The notes below the pieces were generated by a model. That model was given only the letters and a program-made list of their open reading frames with translations. It was not told the DNA's origin and did no database searches. From NCBI GenBank assembly GCA_048498995.1, contig JBEHWX010000038.1:1-50279 (forward strand): a DNA stretch of 50,279 bases, written 5' to 3'. This DNA comes from JBEHWX01 sp048498995. Its GTDB lineage: Bacteria > Bacteroidota > Ignavibacteria > OLB7. The position numbers were made by a program, and so were the translations under genes. Shown in pieces: positions 6,970 to 15,865 of this stretch (the first letter of the stretch is position 1; the number at the start of each line of letters is the position of its first letter).

Positions 6970-9567
6970 ATGAGCCACTACGTGTTGGATTTCCAGGAGA
7001 TCGACCAGACGATGATCGCCGCCGTCGGAGGCAAGGGGGCGAACCTGGGGGAGCTTTCGCGGATCGACGGCATCAGCGTGCCGGACGGCTTCTGCGTGAC
7101 CACCGATGCCTTCCGACGGATCATGGCGCGGGTGCCGTCGATCGACGATCGGCTCGACCGCCTGTCGCGTCTGAAGCCGGATGATCGGGAGGCGATCCGC
7201 GACCTCAGCGCGGAGATCCGCCGGGCCATCGAGGAGATCGCCATCCCCGACGATCTGGCGGCCGCGATCACCGATTCTCTCGCACGTCTCGGCGAGCAGA
7301 CCCCCTGCGCCGTCCGCTCCAGCGCCACGGCCGAGGATCTGCCGACCGCCTCCTTCGCGGGGCAGCAGGACACGTATCTGAACGTCGTGGGAGCGGCGGA
7401 GATCCTCCGGCACGTCAGCCGGTGCTGGGCATCCCTCTTCACCGAGCGGGCCGTCACCTACCGCCTGCGTAACGGCATCGATCATCGCAAGGTGTACATG
7501 GCCGTGGTGGTGCAGCGGATGATCTTCCCGCAATCGGCCGGCATTCTGTTCACGGCCGATCCGATCAGCGGCAACCGGAAGGTCACCTCCATCGAAGCCG
7601 GGTTCGGCCTCGGCGAGGCGCTGGTCTCCGGTCTGGTGAATGCCGACGTCTACAAGGTCCGGGATGGAGAGATCATCGACAGGACGATCGGCGCCAAGCG
7701 GCTCGCCATTCTGGCATCCCCGGAGGGAGGAACGCGGGAGGAGACGATCGAGCCGGAGCGGCGGGAACAGCCGGCGCTGACCGACGCGCGGGTGGTGCGG
7801 CTCGCGGAGCTCGGTCGGCTGATCGAAGCGCACTTCGGCCGCCCGCAGGATATCGAATGGTGCCTGGCCGACGATGAGATCCGGATCGTCCAGAGCCGGC
7901 CGATCACCACGCTCTTTCCCATCCCCGAATCGGGGGACGACGGGAACCACGTGTATATCTCCGTGGGCCATCAGCAGATGATGACCGATCCGATCAAGCC
8001 GCTCGGGCTCTCCTTCTGGCAGATGACCACGCCCCGCCCCATGGCTGTCGCCGCCGGACGTCTGTTCGTGGACGTGACGCAGATACTGGCGTCGCCGGCC
8101 AGCCGCGCGAACCTTCTGGATGCCATGGGGAAATCCGATCCCCTCATCCTGGACGCGCTCGAGACCCTCATCGACCGTGGCGATTTCATCCGGCCGCTGG
8201 CCGATGATGGCGCCGCATGGACGCTGCCGGGCACCGGCGCCCCGACTCCGATCGACACCGATCCGACCATCGTCAGCGAGCTGATCGAGCGGAGCGAGGC
8301 GGCCATCGCCGAGCTGAAGCGCGAGATCCAGGGGCTGTCCGGAACGGAGCTGCTCGACTTCATCCCGACGGATATTCAGGAGCGGCGGAAGGCGCAGTTC
8401 GAGCCGCGGAGCATGCAGGCGATCATGGCGGGGATGGAGGCCACCTGGTGGCTCAACGACAAGCTGCGGGAGTGGCTGGGGGAGAAGAACGTGGCCGACA
8501 CGCTCACCCAGTCCGTTCCGAACAACGTCACCTCGGAGATGGGGCTCGCGCTCCTCGACGTCGCCGACGCCATCCGTCCGCATGCCGAGGTGGTTGCGTT
8601 CCTGGAGCAGGTCGAGAGCGACGACTTCCTCGACGAGCTGCCACGGCTTGCCGGCGGCCGGGAGGCGCGTGAGGCCATCCAGGGGTGGCTCGAGAAGTAC
8701 GGCATGCGCGGCGTGGGGGAGATCGACATCACGCGGCCGCGGTGGGGTGAGCACCCGGCCATGCTCGTCCCCATGATCCTCGGCAACATCAGGAACTTCC
8801 CCCCCGGCGAGGCCGCGCGACGCTTCGAGCAGGGACGGCGGGAGGCGTTGAAGAAGGAGCAGGAGGTGCTGGAGCGTCTGCGCGCCATGCCGGACGGAGA
8901 GCGGAAGGCCGAGGAGACCAAGCGGATGATCGATCGAGTCCGGACCTTCGCCGGATATCGGGAGTACCCGAAGTATGGGATGGTCAGCCGCTACTACGTC
9001 TACAAGCGGGCGCTGCTGGAGGAAGCCGACCGCCTCGTGCGGGACGGTATCCTTCGCGAGAAGGAGGACATCTTCCACCTCACGTTCCAGGAGCTTCAGG
9101 AGGCCGTGCGAACGAACCGGGTGGATGATCGGCTGATCGAGCAGCGGAAGGAGGAGCTCAGATCCTATCGGGCGCTCACTCCTCCCCGCGTGGTCACCTC
9201 CGATGGCGAGGCGCTCACCGGCGCGTACCGGCGCTCCGATCTGCCGGCCGGCGCGCTCGTTGGCCTGCCGGTTTCCGCCGGCATGGTCGAGGGACGGGCA
9301 CGCGTGATCCTGGAGATGGCCGAGGCGAATCTCGAGCCGGGGGATATTCTGGTGACCGCGTTCACCGATCCGAGCTGGACACCGCTGTTCGTCGCGATCG
9401 CGGGGCTGGTGACGGAGGTGGGAGGGATGATGACCCACGGCGCGGTGATCGCGCGGGAGTATGGGCTGCCGGCCGTCGTGGGAGTGGAGCATGCCACACG
9501 GCTGATCCAGGACGGCCAGCTGATCCGCGTGCATGGCACCGAGGGGTATGTGGAGATACTATCGTAG
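6970..9567 (+). CDS. rph: Rifampicin phosphotransferase-type enzyme (PEP synthase-like)
   Basis: 865 aa, close to the length of characterised Rph enzymes. Rph uses ATP and water to phosphorylate rifamycins, giving inactive drug, AMP and phosphate; PEP synthase shares the ATP and His domains. N-terminal ATP-grasp domain (about 1-315): GGKGANLGEL at 17-26, AVRSSATAEDLPTASFAGQQ near 115-134, IEWCLADDEIRIVQSRPITT near 296-315. The middle region starting VYISVGHQQMMTDPIKPLGLSFW is typical of Rph rather than PEP synthase. C-terminal swivelling domain with phospho-acceptor His at about 823 in GGMMTHGAVIAREYGLPAVVG. A strong GGGAGGAA ribosome site lies 6 nt before the ATG. Single gene with its own terminator. 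The Rph assignment over generic PEP synthase rests on length and middle domain; real substrate untested. Confidence 0.85.
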   Translation: MSHYVLDFQEIDQTMIAAVGGKGANLGELSRIDGISVPDGFCVTTDAFRRIMARVPSIDDRLDRLSRLKPDDREAIRDLSAEIRRAIEEIAIPDDLAAAITDSLARLGEQTPCAVRSSATAEDLPTASFAGQQDTYLNVVGAAEILRHVSRCWASLFTERAVTYRLRNGIDHRKVYMAVVVQRMIFPQSAGILFTADPISGNRKVTSIEAGFGLGEALVSGLVNADVYKVRDGEIIDRTIGAKRLAILASPEGGTREETIEPERREQPALTDARVVRLAELGRLIEAHFGRPQDIEWCLADDEIRIVQSRPITTLFPIPESGDDGNHVYISVGHQQMMTDPIKPLGLSFWQMTTPRPMAVAAGRLFVDVTQILASPASRANLLDAMGKSDPLILDALETLIDRGDFIRPLADDGAAWTLPGTGAPTPIDTDPTIVSELIERSEAAIAELKREIQGLSGTELLDFIPTDIQERRKAQFEPRSMQAIMAGMEATWWLNDKLREWLGEKNVADTLTQSVPNNVTSEMGLALLDVADAIRPHAEVVAFLEQVESDDFLDELPRLAGGREAREAIQGWLEKYGMRGVGEIDITRPRWGEHPAMLVPMILGNIRNFPPGEAARRFEQGRREALKKEQEVLERLRAMPDGERKAEETKRMIDRVRTFAGYREYPKYGMVSRYYVYKRALLEEADRLVRDGILREKEDIFHLTFQELQEAVRTNRVDDRLIEQRKEELRSYRALTPPRVVTSDGEALTGAYRRSDLPAGALVGLPVSAGMVEGRARVILEMAEANLEPGDILVTAFTDPSWTPLFVAIAGLVTEVGGMMTHGAVIAREYGLPAVVGVEHATRLIQDGQLIRVHGTEGYVEILS

Positions 9568-9620
9568 AAGAGCCGGCCGTGGCCGTTGCCCGATCGGTCG
9601 GACGGCGTTGGGGATAAAGG

Positions 9621-9665
9621 GATGGCCAGCCACGTGTGGAGACGTGGCTGGCCATCGTCGTTTCG
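9621..9665 (+). terminator. Terminator of rph
   Basis: A perfect 15-bp stem (GATGGCCAGCCACGT with ACGTGGCTGGCCATC) closes the loop GTGGAG and is followed by GTCGTTTC. It begins 54 bp after the rph stop. Confidence 0.9.
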
Positions 9666-9798
9666 GTCGCCCATCAGGTTGCGGGCGCGAACGGGTTCCG
9701 CTCCGGATCGAACACGGTCGTAGCGAGGCCGGGCGGGTTCTGCTCCGCCGTCGTGTTCCGTGCGCTTCCGGGATGCACGACGCCGTGAAGAGACTATC

Positions 9799-10281
9799 TC
9801 AACCGCGCCGGGCCGCCTCGATTGCCGCGATGTCGATCTTCTGCATCGTCATCATCGCATCGAACGCGCGCTTGGCGGCGGCGCGGTCGGGATCGCTCAC
9901 CGCTTCGAGCAGGGCGGTCGGCGTAATCTGCCACGCCACGCCCCACTTGTCCGTGCACCAGCCGCACTGGCTCTCCTTGCCGCCGTTGTCGATGATCGCG
10001 TTCCAGTACCGATCCGTCTCCTCCTGGTCCTCGGTCGCCACCTGAAATGAGAATGCCATGCTCTGCTGGAACGCCGGCCCGCCGTTGAGGCCGATGCAGG
10101 GAATTCCCATGACGGTGAACTCGACCGTCAGCGCATGCCCTTCCTTGCCGGAGGGAGAGTCGCCCGGCGCGCGATGTACCGCGCCAACGGAGGAATCGGG
10201 GAAGGTTGCGGCGTAAAAGCGCGCCGCCCCCTCGGCGTCGTTATCGTACCAGAGGCAGACCGTATTCTTTGCTTGCTTCAT
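9799..10281 (-). CDS. VOC-family (PhnB-like) protein
   Basis: 160 aa, normal for this family. The start at 10281 follows GGAG at a good distance; further upstream codons are non-homologous. Sequence features fit the PhnB-like branch of the vicinal oxygen chelate fold, often annotated as 3-demethylubiquinone-9 3-methyltransferase-like: NTVCLWYDNDAEGAARFYAATFPDS at the start, PCIGLNGGPAFQQSMAFSFQV in the middle, YWNAIIDNGGKESQCGWCTDKWGVAWQITP (about 95-124) and a C-terminal AFDAMMTMQKIDIAAI helix. Most members have no known substrate; the old methyltransferase name is not supported by sequence. A decayed duplicate of its 5' half and upstream region lies at 14719-15037. Confidence 0.88.
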   Translation of the reverse strand: MKQAKNTVCLWYDNDAEGAARFYAATFPDSSVGAVHRAPGDSPSGKEGHALTVEFTVMGIPCIGLNGGPAFQQSMAFSFQVATEDQEETDRYWNAIIDNGGKESQCGWCTDKWGVAWQITPTALLEAVSDPDRAAAKRAFDAMMTMQKIDIAAIEAARRG

Positions 10282-10546
10282 GATGTCACTTCTCCATCGT
10301 TGGTGCGTGGCCGGAAACCGGAGTCGATGATACGCTCGCGGTCGGAGACTGCCGGCGCGGCCACGGTATTCGATCAATCTACGGCAAAGTCCGCATCGGC
10401 GCGCTCTTGCCAGGCGCTTGTTCGCAAGAGCGAATGTCCATCCCGGAGCGCCACGCCGATCGGATTGCATGGGAACGAACGGGGCGATGGAATATGAAGC
10501 ACGGGAAGGAGAGCCGCTTCGGAAGCTGATGGGATGATTTGGCGCG

Positions 10547-11107
10547 TCAGTTCTCCGGCCGGTAGCGAACGTACACCATGCCGTTGCCGAACCTGCGCTC
10601 ATCGAGAAGCTCGAGCTTCAACGTGACGTCGTCCGGCAGATAAGGAGTGCCGCCGCCGATGATGTTCGGCGCTATCAGCAGGTTGTATTCGTCGACGAGG
10701 CCGGCACGAATGGCATGCGCCGCGAGCTCCGAGCCGCCGATCTCGATATCGCGTGTCGCTTCCGCCTTGAGCGTCCGCACCGCGTCGGCATCGAACGCGC
10801 GCTCGAGCCGCGTCCGCGCCGTGGAGACCGACTCGAGCGTCGTGGAGTAGACGATCTTGTCGGCCGCCCGCCAGATCTCGGCATACTTGAGGATGGCCGG
10901 AGTCACCGAGGGGAGCAGCTCCGGCGTTTCCCACACGGCCATCGTCTCGTACAACCTGCGTCCGAAGAGATAGGTGCCGATCCGGCTCTCGCGATCGAAG
11001 ATGTGGACGGCCACTTCCTCATCCGGCCCCGTCCAGTTGAAATCCCCGTTCTTATCCGCCACGTAACCATCGAGTGACATTACCGCGGAGTAGATCAGTT
11101 TCGCCAT
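10547..11107 (-). CDS. Dihydrofolate reductase-like / RibD C-terminal domain protein
   Basis: 186 aa. Start at 11107 chosen because MAKLIYSAVMSLDGYVADKNG is the classic N-terminus of this family and a GAGG lies just upstream. Further family marks: FNWTGPDEEV, YLFGRRLYETM (about 48-58), IVYSTTLESV, DIEIGGSELAAHAIRAGLVDEY (about 125-146, the nucleotide-binding glycine pair) and IIGGGTPYL. These proteins are NADPH-dependent reductases of the DHFR fold; few have a known substrate and they seldom replace FolA. Monocistronic, between the VOC gene and a DUF1801 gene on the same strand with spacers of about 270 and 300 bp. Confidence 0.87.
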   Translation of the reverse strand: MAKLIYSAVMSLDGYVADKNGDFNWTGPDEEVAVHIFDRESRIGTYLFGRRLYETMAVWETPELLPSVTPAILKYAEIWRAADKIVYSTTLESVSTARTRLERAFDADAVRTLKAEATRDIEIGGSELAAHAIRAGLVDEYNLLIAPNIIGGGTPYLPDDVTLKLELLDERRFGNGMVYVRYRPEN

Positions 11108-11403
11108 CGTGCAACCTCGGGCAAGTTGATATCGTGATCGATGCGCGCGCGGGCAGGCGCGCACGGCGCCGGAGCGGACGGGCGTCCGCATCGCGCGTGA
11201 GAGCCGCAAACGTACCACCGCCGGCGGACATTGCCAGCATGGAACCGCATGGGATTGCGTCGTCGATCTCGGGTGACGGCCGGCATGCGCCGGCGACCGA
11301 GTTGACGTTCACCATGCCACGTGCATGGTCGATCCCTGCTCCGCGCCGGAATCATCGGAGCGGACGCGCCCCGACAGGTGGTGTCACGCGAACTGGTGGC
11401 GCC

Positions 11404-11847
11404 TCAGCTCGAAACCCGGTGCTCACTCGTGGCCTCGACCCCGGACCGGATCGCCGATGCGAGCACATCGACGTTGATATCCTTCAGCGCCTTGAACTTG
11501 ATGCAGTACCCGGTGACGCTCGCCTTGCCGATCGTTTCCCCGAATGTCGTGGCCAGGTACGACTTGTCGTCGATGCCGAGGACATAGACGGAGATGCCGG
11601 TCGTGTTTGCGCTGAGGCCGATCTGATAGAACTCCCGCGTCTTGCCGTCGGCATAGGTTATCGTGTAGGCACCGTAGCCGATATTGGGATTAGAGACGAT
11701 TTTCCCCTCGTTGTTTCTACCATCCAGGAACCACAGCCTGCACTCCGGCATGAGCCCCAGAATAACGCGGTGCAATTCCCACAGATCGTCCCGCTTCGAT
11801 GCTGGCTGACTGTCGATGTACGCTTGAAGCTGCTCGTGCACGTTCAT
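11404..11847 (-). CDS. DUF1801 domain protein
   Basis: 147 aa from the ATG at 11847 (a start at 11901 would add 18 residues). The segment QLQAYIDSQPASKRDDLWELHRVILGLMPECRLWFLDGRN and the later GYGAYTITYADGKTREFYQIGLSANTTGISVYVLG follow the DUF1801 pattern; DKSYLATTFGETIGKASVTGYCIKFKAL closes the domain. Small cytosolic proteins of this family have no established function. It stands alone. GC and codon use look slightly lower than its neighbours, which may mean transfer. Confidence 0.8.
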   Translation of the reverse strand: MNVHEQLQAYIDSQPASKRDDLWELHRVILGLMPECRLWFLDGRNNEGKIVSNPNIGYGAYTITYADGKTREFYQIGLSANTTGISVYVLGIDDKSYLATTFGETIGKASVTGYCIKFKALKDINVDVLASAIRSGVEATSEHRVSS

Positions 11848-12026
11848 GTGGATTCCAGACTGTATGTGAAGATGGGCATCCAGTTTTCGATCTCGCCTCA
11901 TTCCGACTCCTCAGTGTCGTCAATGTATCGTTCCCCGTGGCCTCGTTCAAATGTCGGGCTGCGCCACCACCGAACGCCCGTGAGGGCAACCCACCGCATC
12001 TCGCGGGAGGCCCGCGTCGTCTCCGG

Positions 12027-12116
12027 GTAGGCGCACGTCTTCAGCGTGCGCTGGAACGTCGAGGCATTGTATCTGGCAACTGTGGCGGCCTGGCGGCCGC
12101 GGAGGGCCGCCCGTAC
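12027..12116 (-). repeat. REPIN-like two-hairpin element, copy 2
   Basis: GTAG and the stem GCGCACG/CGTGCGC with loop TCTTCAG at 12027-12051. A second stem GGCGGCC/GGCCGCC with loop GCGGAG lies at 12092-12111, followed by CGTAC. At 90 bp it is a compact, unexpanded copy. It sits 26 bp past the stop codon of the FAD monooxygenase gene. Confidence 0.8.
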
Positions 12117-12141
12117 AACGTATGTCTTCAACGGCGCCGTA

Positions 12142-13710
12142 TCAGGCCCCACCGTTACGAACGAACCACCGATCGGCCGCCCGCCGAAGCCCGTCGCGAT
12201 CCGGCGCATCCTCGGAGGCCCACGCGACGATCCCGTCCGGACGGATCAGCAGCGCGGCCAAGCCCAATCGATCCTTCGCCCTCCCCGACACATACGTCAC
12301 CCGATCGCCATACTCGGCCGCAACCGCCTCGAGCGCGGGGTCCAGGGTGAAATCGAGCAGCACGCCCCGGCCATCGCGCATCAGCTCGCCGATCGTGACG
12401 CCATCCTCGAGCTCGAAATTCGGGACGCTATAGCCCACGAGCGGGTGGCCGCCGCCGAGATCATAATGCGTGAAGATACCCCACACCCGTCCGGCGATAT
12501 AGGTGGCGGCGTCGCGCGTGTTCATCAGCTCGCGGACGATCGCGCTCAGCGCGCGGGCATTCGGGTCCGGCCGCATCAGCGCGACCTGCGCCCGCGACCA
12601 GTCGAGCACCTGCGCGCCGATCGGGTGCCGCTCGGCCTCGTAACTATCGAGCAGATCCTCCGGCGCATTGCCCTGGATGGTTGCGGCGAGCTTCCAGCCG
12701 AGGTTCATGGCATCGCCGAGCCCGAGGTTGAGCCCCTGCCCTCCCAATGGGGAATGGATGTGCGCGGCATCGCCGGCCAGGAGGATCCGTCCGTTCCGGT
12801 AGGTCGTTGCCTGCCGCGCGCGGTCGGTCCAGGTTGTGGCGATGTGCAGCGCGGTGATGGTGACGTCGGTGTGCGAAATGCGCCGCAGCACCTCCCGCAC
12901 ATGCTCGAGCGTGATCGGCGCGCCGGAGCCATGGAACGCCCCGCCGTCGAAATCCTGCATCCCCAGGTAGCCCGGCTGCGACTGGAAGTAGACGCCGGTC
13001 GACGTCATCACGCGTCCCGGTCCGAGCTTCTCCGGATCGGCGATGTCGACCCGGACGGTGTAGCCGGTGAACTCCGGCTCCGTGCCGGCGAACTCGAACC
13101 CGCCCGCCTTGCGGACGGCGCTCCGGCTCCCGTCGCAGCCGACGAGCCACTTCCCCTCGAAGGATTCGTCGCCCGCCCGGACGGTTACGCCATCGGCCGT
13201 CTGTTGAACATCGGTCACGGCAATACCGCGCCGGATCTCGACGCTGAGCGCTTCGGCGCGACGAGCCAGGACCGACTCGATCTCCGCCAGTTCCGACAGC
13301 AGGCTGGTGGCGGTCGAGCTCGGCAGACGAAACCGCCACCGCGAGGTGTCGATGGTGTCGTGGTTGAAGGGGATGCCGGCGAAGTGTCCCGCCTGGCGGC
13401 TGGATGGGGGCGCCGGATCGGAGGCCGACGTGGCGAAGGGATTCCGGAGACGCTTCGGCACCTCGAGCTCATCGAGCAGACCGCGGCGATGGAGCGCCTC
13501 GATGGTGGGGGAGGAGAGCCCTCGTATCCCGAAGGGGAGATGCTTCAGCGGGGAGTGTGGGCTTTCGGCCCGTTCCAGGATCAGGACGGAACAGCCGGAC
13601 AGGGCCAGCTCGGAGGCGAGGAAGAGGCCCACCGGTCCCGCGCCGGCAATGATGACATCGTGCGTGGAGTGATGCTGTGCGTGATGCATGGTTTCGTGGA
13701 GCTCGTTCAT
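12142..13710 (-). CDS. FAD-dependent monooxygenase (aromatic hydroxylase type)
   Basis: 522 aa from the ATG at 13710 (13689 and 13764 are alternatives; none has a strong ribosome site). The three signature motifs of class A flavoprotein hydroxylases are present: the Rossmann GAGPVG at 23-28 ending in a Glu (VLILER), the DG motif WLVGCDGSRSAVRKAGG near 215-231, and the GD motif RILLAGDAAHIHSPLGGQGLNLG near 290-312. The C-terminal LLIRPDGIVAWAS is typical of the PheA/TfdB-like subgroup with a thioredoxin-fold tail. It should hydroxylate an aromatic or polyketide-like compound with NAD(P)H and oxygen. Convergent or tandem context gives no substrate; the adjacent AraC gene (13789) on the same strand is a plausible regulator. 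Confidence 0.9.
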   Translation of the reverse strand: MNELHETMHHAQHHSTHDVIIAGAGPVGLFLASELALSGCSVLILERAESPHSPLKHLPFGIRGLSSPTIEALHRRGLLDELEVPKRLRNPFATSASDPAPPSSRQAGHFAGIPFNHDTIDTSRWRFRLPSSTATSLLSELAEIESVLARRAEALSVEIRRGIAVTDVQQTADGVTVRAGDESFEGKWLVGCDGSRSAVRKAGGFEFAGTEPEFTGYTVRVDIADPEKLGPGRVMTSTGVYFQSQPGYLGMQDFDGGAFHGSGAPITLEHVREVLRRISHTDVTITALHIATTWTDRARQATTYRNGRILLAGDAAHIHSPLGGQGLNLGLGDAMNLGWKLAATIQGNAPEDLLDSYEAERHPIGAQVLDWSRAQVALMRPDPNARALSAIVRELMNTRDAATYIAGRVWGIFTHYDLGGGHPLVGYSVPNFELEDGVTIGELMRDGRGVLLDFTLDPALEAVAAEYGDRVTYVSGRAKDRLGLAALLIRPDGIVAWASEDAPDRDGLRRAADRWFVRNGGA

Positions 13711-13788
13711 GAAGAATGATCGACACACGAAACTCCGGAATGCGCCCGCCCCGGACTTGTACAAACACGACAGAATGGCGCCGCGGTC

Positions 13789-14583
13789 CTACTCCCCCTT
13801 CTTCGCCTTTCGCGCGAACGCCGCCGGCGTGATGCCGCTGTAGCGCTTGAACTCGCGGGTCAGATGGGATTGATCGGTGTAGCCGAGATCGTGCGCCAGG
13901 CCGGCGAGGCTGGTGTGGGGATGGAGCCACAGGTGGTTTCGCGCCTGCTCGAAGCGCATCAGGCCCGACACGTCCTTCACGGTATGGCCGGAGGACTGCT
14001 TGAACTTCCGCTCCAGCGTGCGGACCGTGGCATGCGCGGCGGCGGCCACCCGGTGCACCGGCAGGGCCCCGTTCGCCTCCCGCATGGCCGCCCCAGCCTT
14101 GAAGAGCGTCCCGTCGATCGTGATCCGCGGTCGCGCATCGAGGAAGTACCGTTCCACCCGGGCCAGCGCTTCCTCCAACGCGCCGCTTTGAACCAGCTCG
14201 CTCAGCACCGGCTGAAGCCCGGCGATCGGATGCTCGGCCAGATGCGCATTCTCGGTAGCGGAGGGGAGCCCGAGCACGTCGAGGACGGTCCATGGGAAGC
14301 ATCGGACGCCGATGACCTCCAGACGCCCCTTTCCCCGCAACCGGGCGGGCTGGTCGAGCAGCCCCATCACGAACGGCGACGGCAGCGGCCGCGGCTTCCC
14401 ATCCTGGACGATCCGGCAGTCCCCGCCGAAATGGAACACGATCTCGACGTACCCATCCGGCATCACCTCGAAGCCCGACTCCATCTCCCCGAGCTCCATG
14501 CGGGTATACCAGAAGCACCTGATCACCTCCCGCAGCTCCTCGGACGGCGCGAATTCCTGGTGATATGCGTTCGAGGGGGACAT
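13789..14583 (-). CDS. AraC-family transcriptional regulator
   Basis: 264 aa. The N-terminal part (about 1-150) is the sensing domain seen in regulators with the motif FAPSEELREVIRCFWY ... EVMPDGYVEIVFHFGG (DUF6597 type). The C-terminal 100 residues hold the double helix-turn-helix: VHRVAAAAHATVRTLERKFKQSSGHTVKDV and LAGLAHDLGYTDQSHLTREFKRYSGITPAAF, the second being the standard AraC signature. Effector unknown. It lies upstream of the FAD monooxygenase on the same strand (78-bp gap), so it may control it. Confidence 0.9.
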   Translation of the reverse strand: MSPSNAYHQEFAPSEELREVIRCFWYTRMELGEMESGFEVMPDGYVEIVFHFGGDCRIVQDGKPRPLPSPFVMGLLDQPARLRGKGRLEVIGVRCFPWTVLDVLGLPSATENAHLAEHPIAGLQPVLSELVQSGALEEALARVERYFLDARPRITIDGTLFKAGAAMREANGALPVHRVAAAAHATVRTLERKFKQSSGHTVKDVSGLMRFEQARNHLWLHPHTSLAGLAHDLGYTDQSHLTREFKRYSGITPAAFARKAKKGE

Positions 14584-14718
14584 GGAAGCGCAGGAGAAAA
14601 TGAGCGTGTGCGAACGAGGCCTCAGAAAGGCGACGCCGAGAATCGCTGAACGATGAGATCGGAAACGCCGAACAGGGAAAAGCCTGCCGTGAGCTTGCGA
14701 GTCATATCGCGACCCGAC

Positions 14719-15037
14719 ATGAGAAGGCCATGGTCCGCTTGAACGTCGGCCCGCCGTTGAGCCCGATCCGGGGAATTCCCATGACGGTACACTCGACCGT
14801 CAGCACATCCCCCTCCTTGCCGGAAGGAGCGTCTCCCGGCGCGCGGCCTCCTCGGCGTCGTTATCGTACCAGAGGCGGACCGTATGCCTTGCTGGCTTCA
14901 CGATCTCGCTTCTCCATCGTCGATACGTGGCCGGGAGTCGGGGTGGATGATGCGCACCGCGAACGCTGCGCTCGCGGTCGAAGTCTGTCGGCGCGGCCGT
15001 ATGTTTGCGCCAATCTACGGCAATGTCCGCATCGGCG
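14719..15037 (-). pseudogene. Decayed partial duplicate of the VOC gene and its upstream region
   Basis: This segment aligns along its length with 10047-10401, the 5' half of the VOC gene plus about 120 bp upstream. Shared stretches include GGAATTCCCATGACGGT and GTCGTTATCGTACCAGAG. The copy has lost 52 bp relative to the parent (after CCCGGCGCGCG), which breaks the frame; the ATG has become GTG; and the 3' half of the gene is missing. It is a relic of a local segmental duplication. Confidence 0.9.
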
Positions 15038-15156
15038 GGACACCGCCGCCCGTCATCTCGATTCGATCATCCTGATCCATACGCTCGCCTGATATCACCA
15101 GATCATATCCGGCGCGCGAGTATCGTTTCGTACTCCCACATCACAAGGAGCATCAC

Positions 15157-15644
15157 ATGAGCACACCAACCACCAGCTCCGACTGGTCCTGGCTTCTCAA
15201 CACCTACTGGTACGTTCCCGAGGAGAATCTTCTGGCCTATGAGGTAGTCGCGTCCACCGGCGCCATTACGCCGATACAGGATCAGACGGTGTTTCAGATT
15301 ACCGGCTATGACGGCGGTTATTTCTGGGGGAAGACCGTCTACAGCTCGGCGACCAGCCGAGCTCCTGCTACTCGCTGTTCGGCTCGGTGACGCCGCTCGG
15401 CGCCGTTCTTCTGAGCTTCACTCCCACGTCCGTGACGCCTCGGACCACGATCGCGCACGGGTCCGGCGTCATGTGCATCAAGGATGGAGAGTGCGCCATG
15501 CTGAATCAGATGGCATCCGGACCGACCACGATGCAGATCAACCACTGGGCCTACATGATGCAGACGAAACCGGGAGATGCGAGCTGGGAGAGCCTGCCGG
15601 GCGTCGATATGTCGGTGGAGGATTTCATGGCGGGCTGTTCATAG
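15157..15644 (+). pseudogene. Frameshifted small gene of unknown function
   Basis: A strong AAGGAG lies 7 nt before the ATG at 15157 and a good terminator follows at 15673, so this looks like a true gene. The frame from 15157 (DWSWLLNTYWYVPEENLLAY ... GGYFWGKTVYS) runs to a stop at 15388. The frame that continues sensibly (QPSSCYSLFGSVTPLGAVLL ... WAYMMQTKPGDASWESLPG) is offset and can be traced back to about 15345. One missing base (or two extra) near 15343-15352 joins them into a protein of about 162 aa with no signal peptide. I do not recognise the family. Either a recent pseudogene or a sequencing error. Confidence 0.7.
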
Positions 15645-15672
15645 CAGCCCTCGCGATTCCTCATGCTCTTCG

Positions 15673-15710
15673 ACGGCGGGCGCGGGGCAACGCTCCGTGC
15701 CCGCCGTTTC
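15673..15710 (+). terminator. Terminator after the frameshifted gene
   Basis: A 13-bp stem (ACGGCGGGCGCGG with CCGTGCCCGCCGT, one G-U pair) with a 9-nt loop, followed by TTCGCG. It lies 28 bp after the stop at 15644. Confidence 0.7.
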
Positions 15711-15865
15711 GCGTTCATCCCTCACGCCCTCCGCCGCCGCTCATCCGTCGGAGTCCTCGCGCGACGTCCGCGGGCCCCGCATGGGGGCTGATGATGCAGG
15801 CCTCATGGACGTGGTCGATCCGCGTCGTCGTCAACACATCATGCTCGCGACGCCACGCGATGCGG

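Noticed and set aside
6577..9534. 985-codon open frame antisense to rph
   Set aside because: Same GC artefact; rph has a strong ribosome site, full motifs and a terminator.
6970..9567. Housekeeping phosphoenolpyruvate synthase
   Set aside because: Length and the segment beginning VYISVGHQQMMTDPIKPLG fit rifampicin phosphotransferases better; kept as a stated alternative only.
9799..10281. Ubiquinone-pathway 3-methyltransferase
   Set aside because: The fold is VOC/PhnB-like with no AdoMet-binding motif; the methyltransferase name is a legacy annotation.
12142..13710. Rifampicin monooxygenase paired with rph as a resistance island
   Set aside because: Only general flavoprotein hydroxylase motifs are visible, and the genes are 2.6 kb apart with unrelated genes between them.
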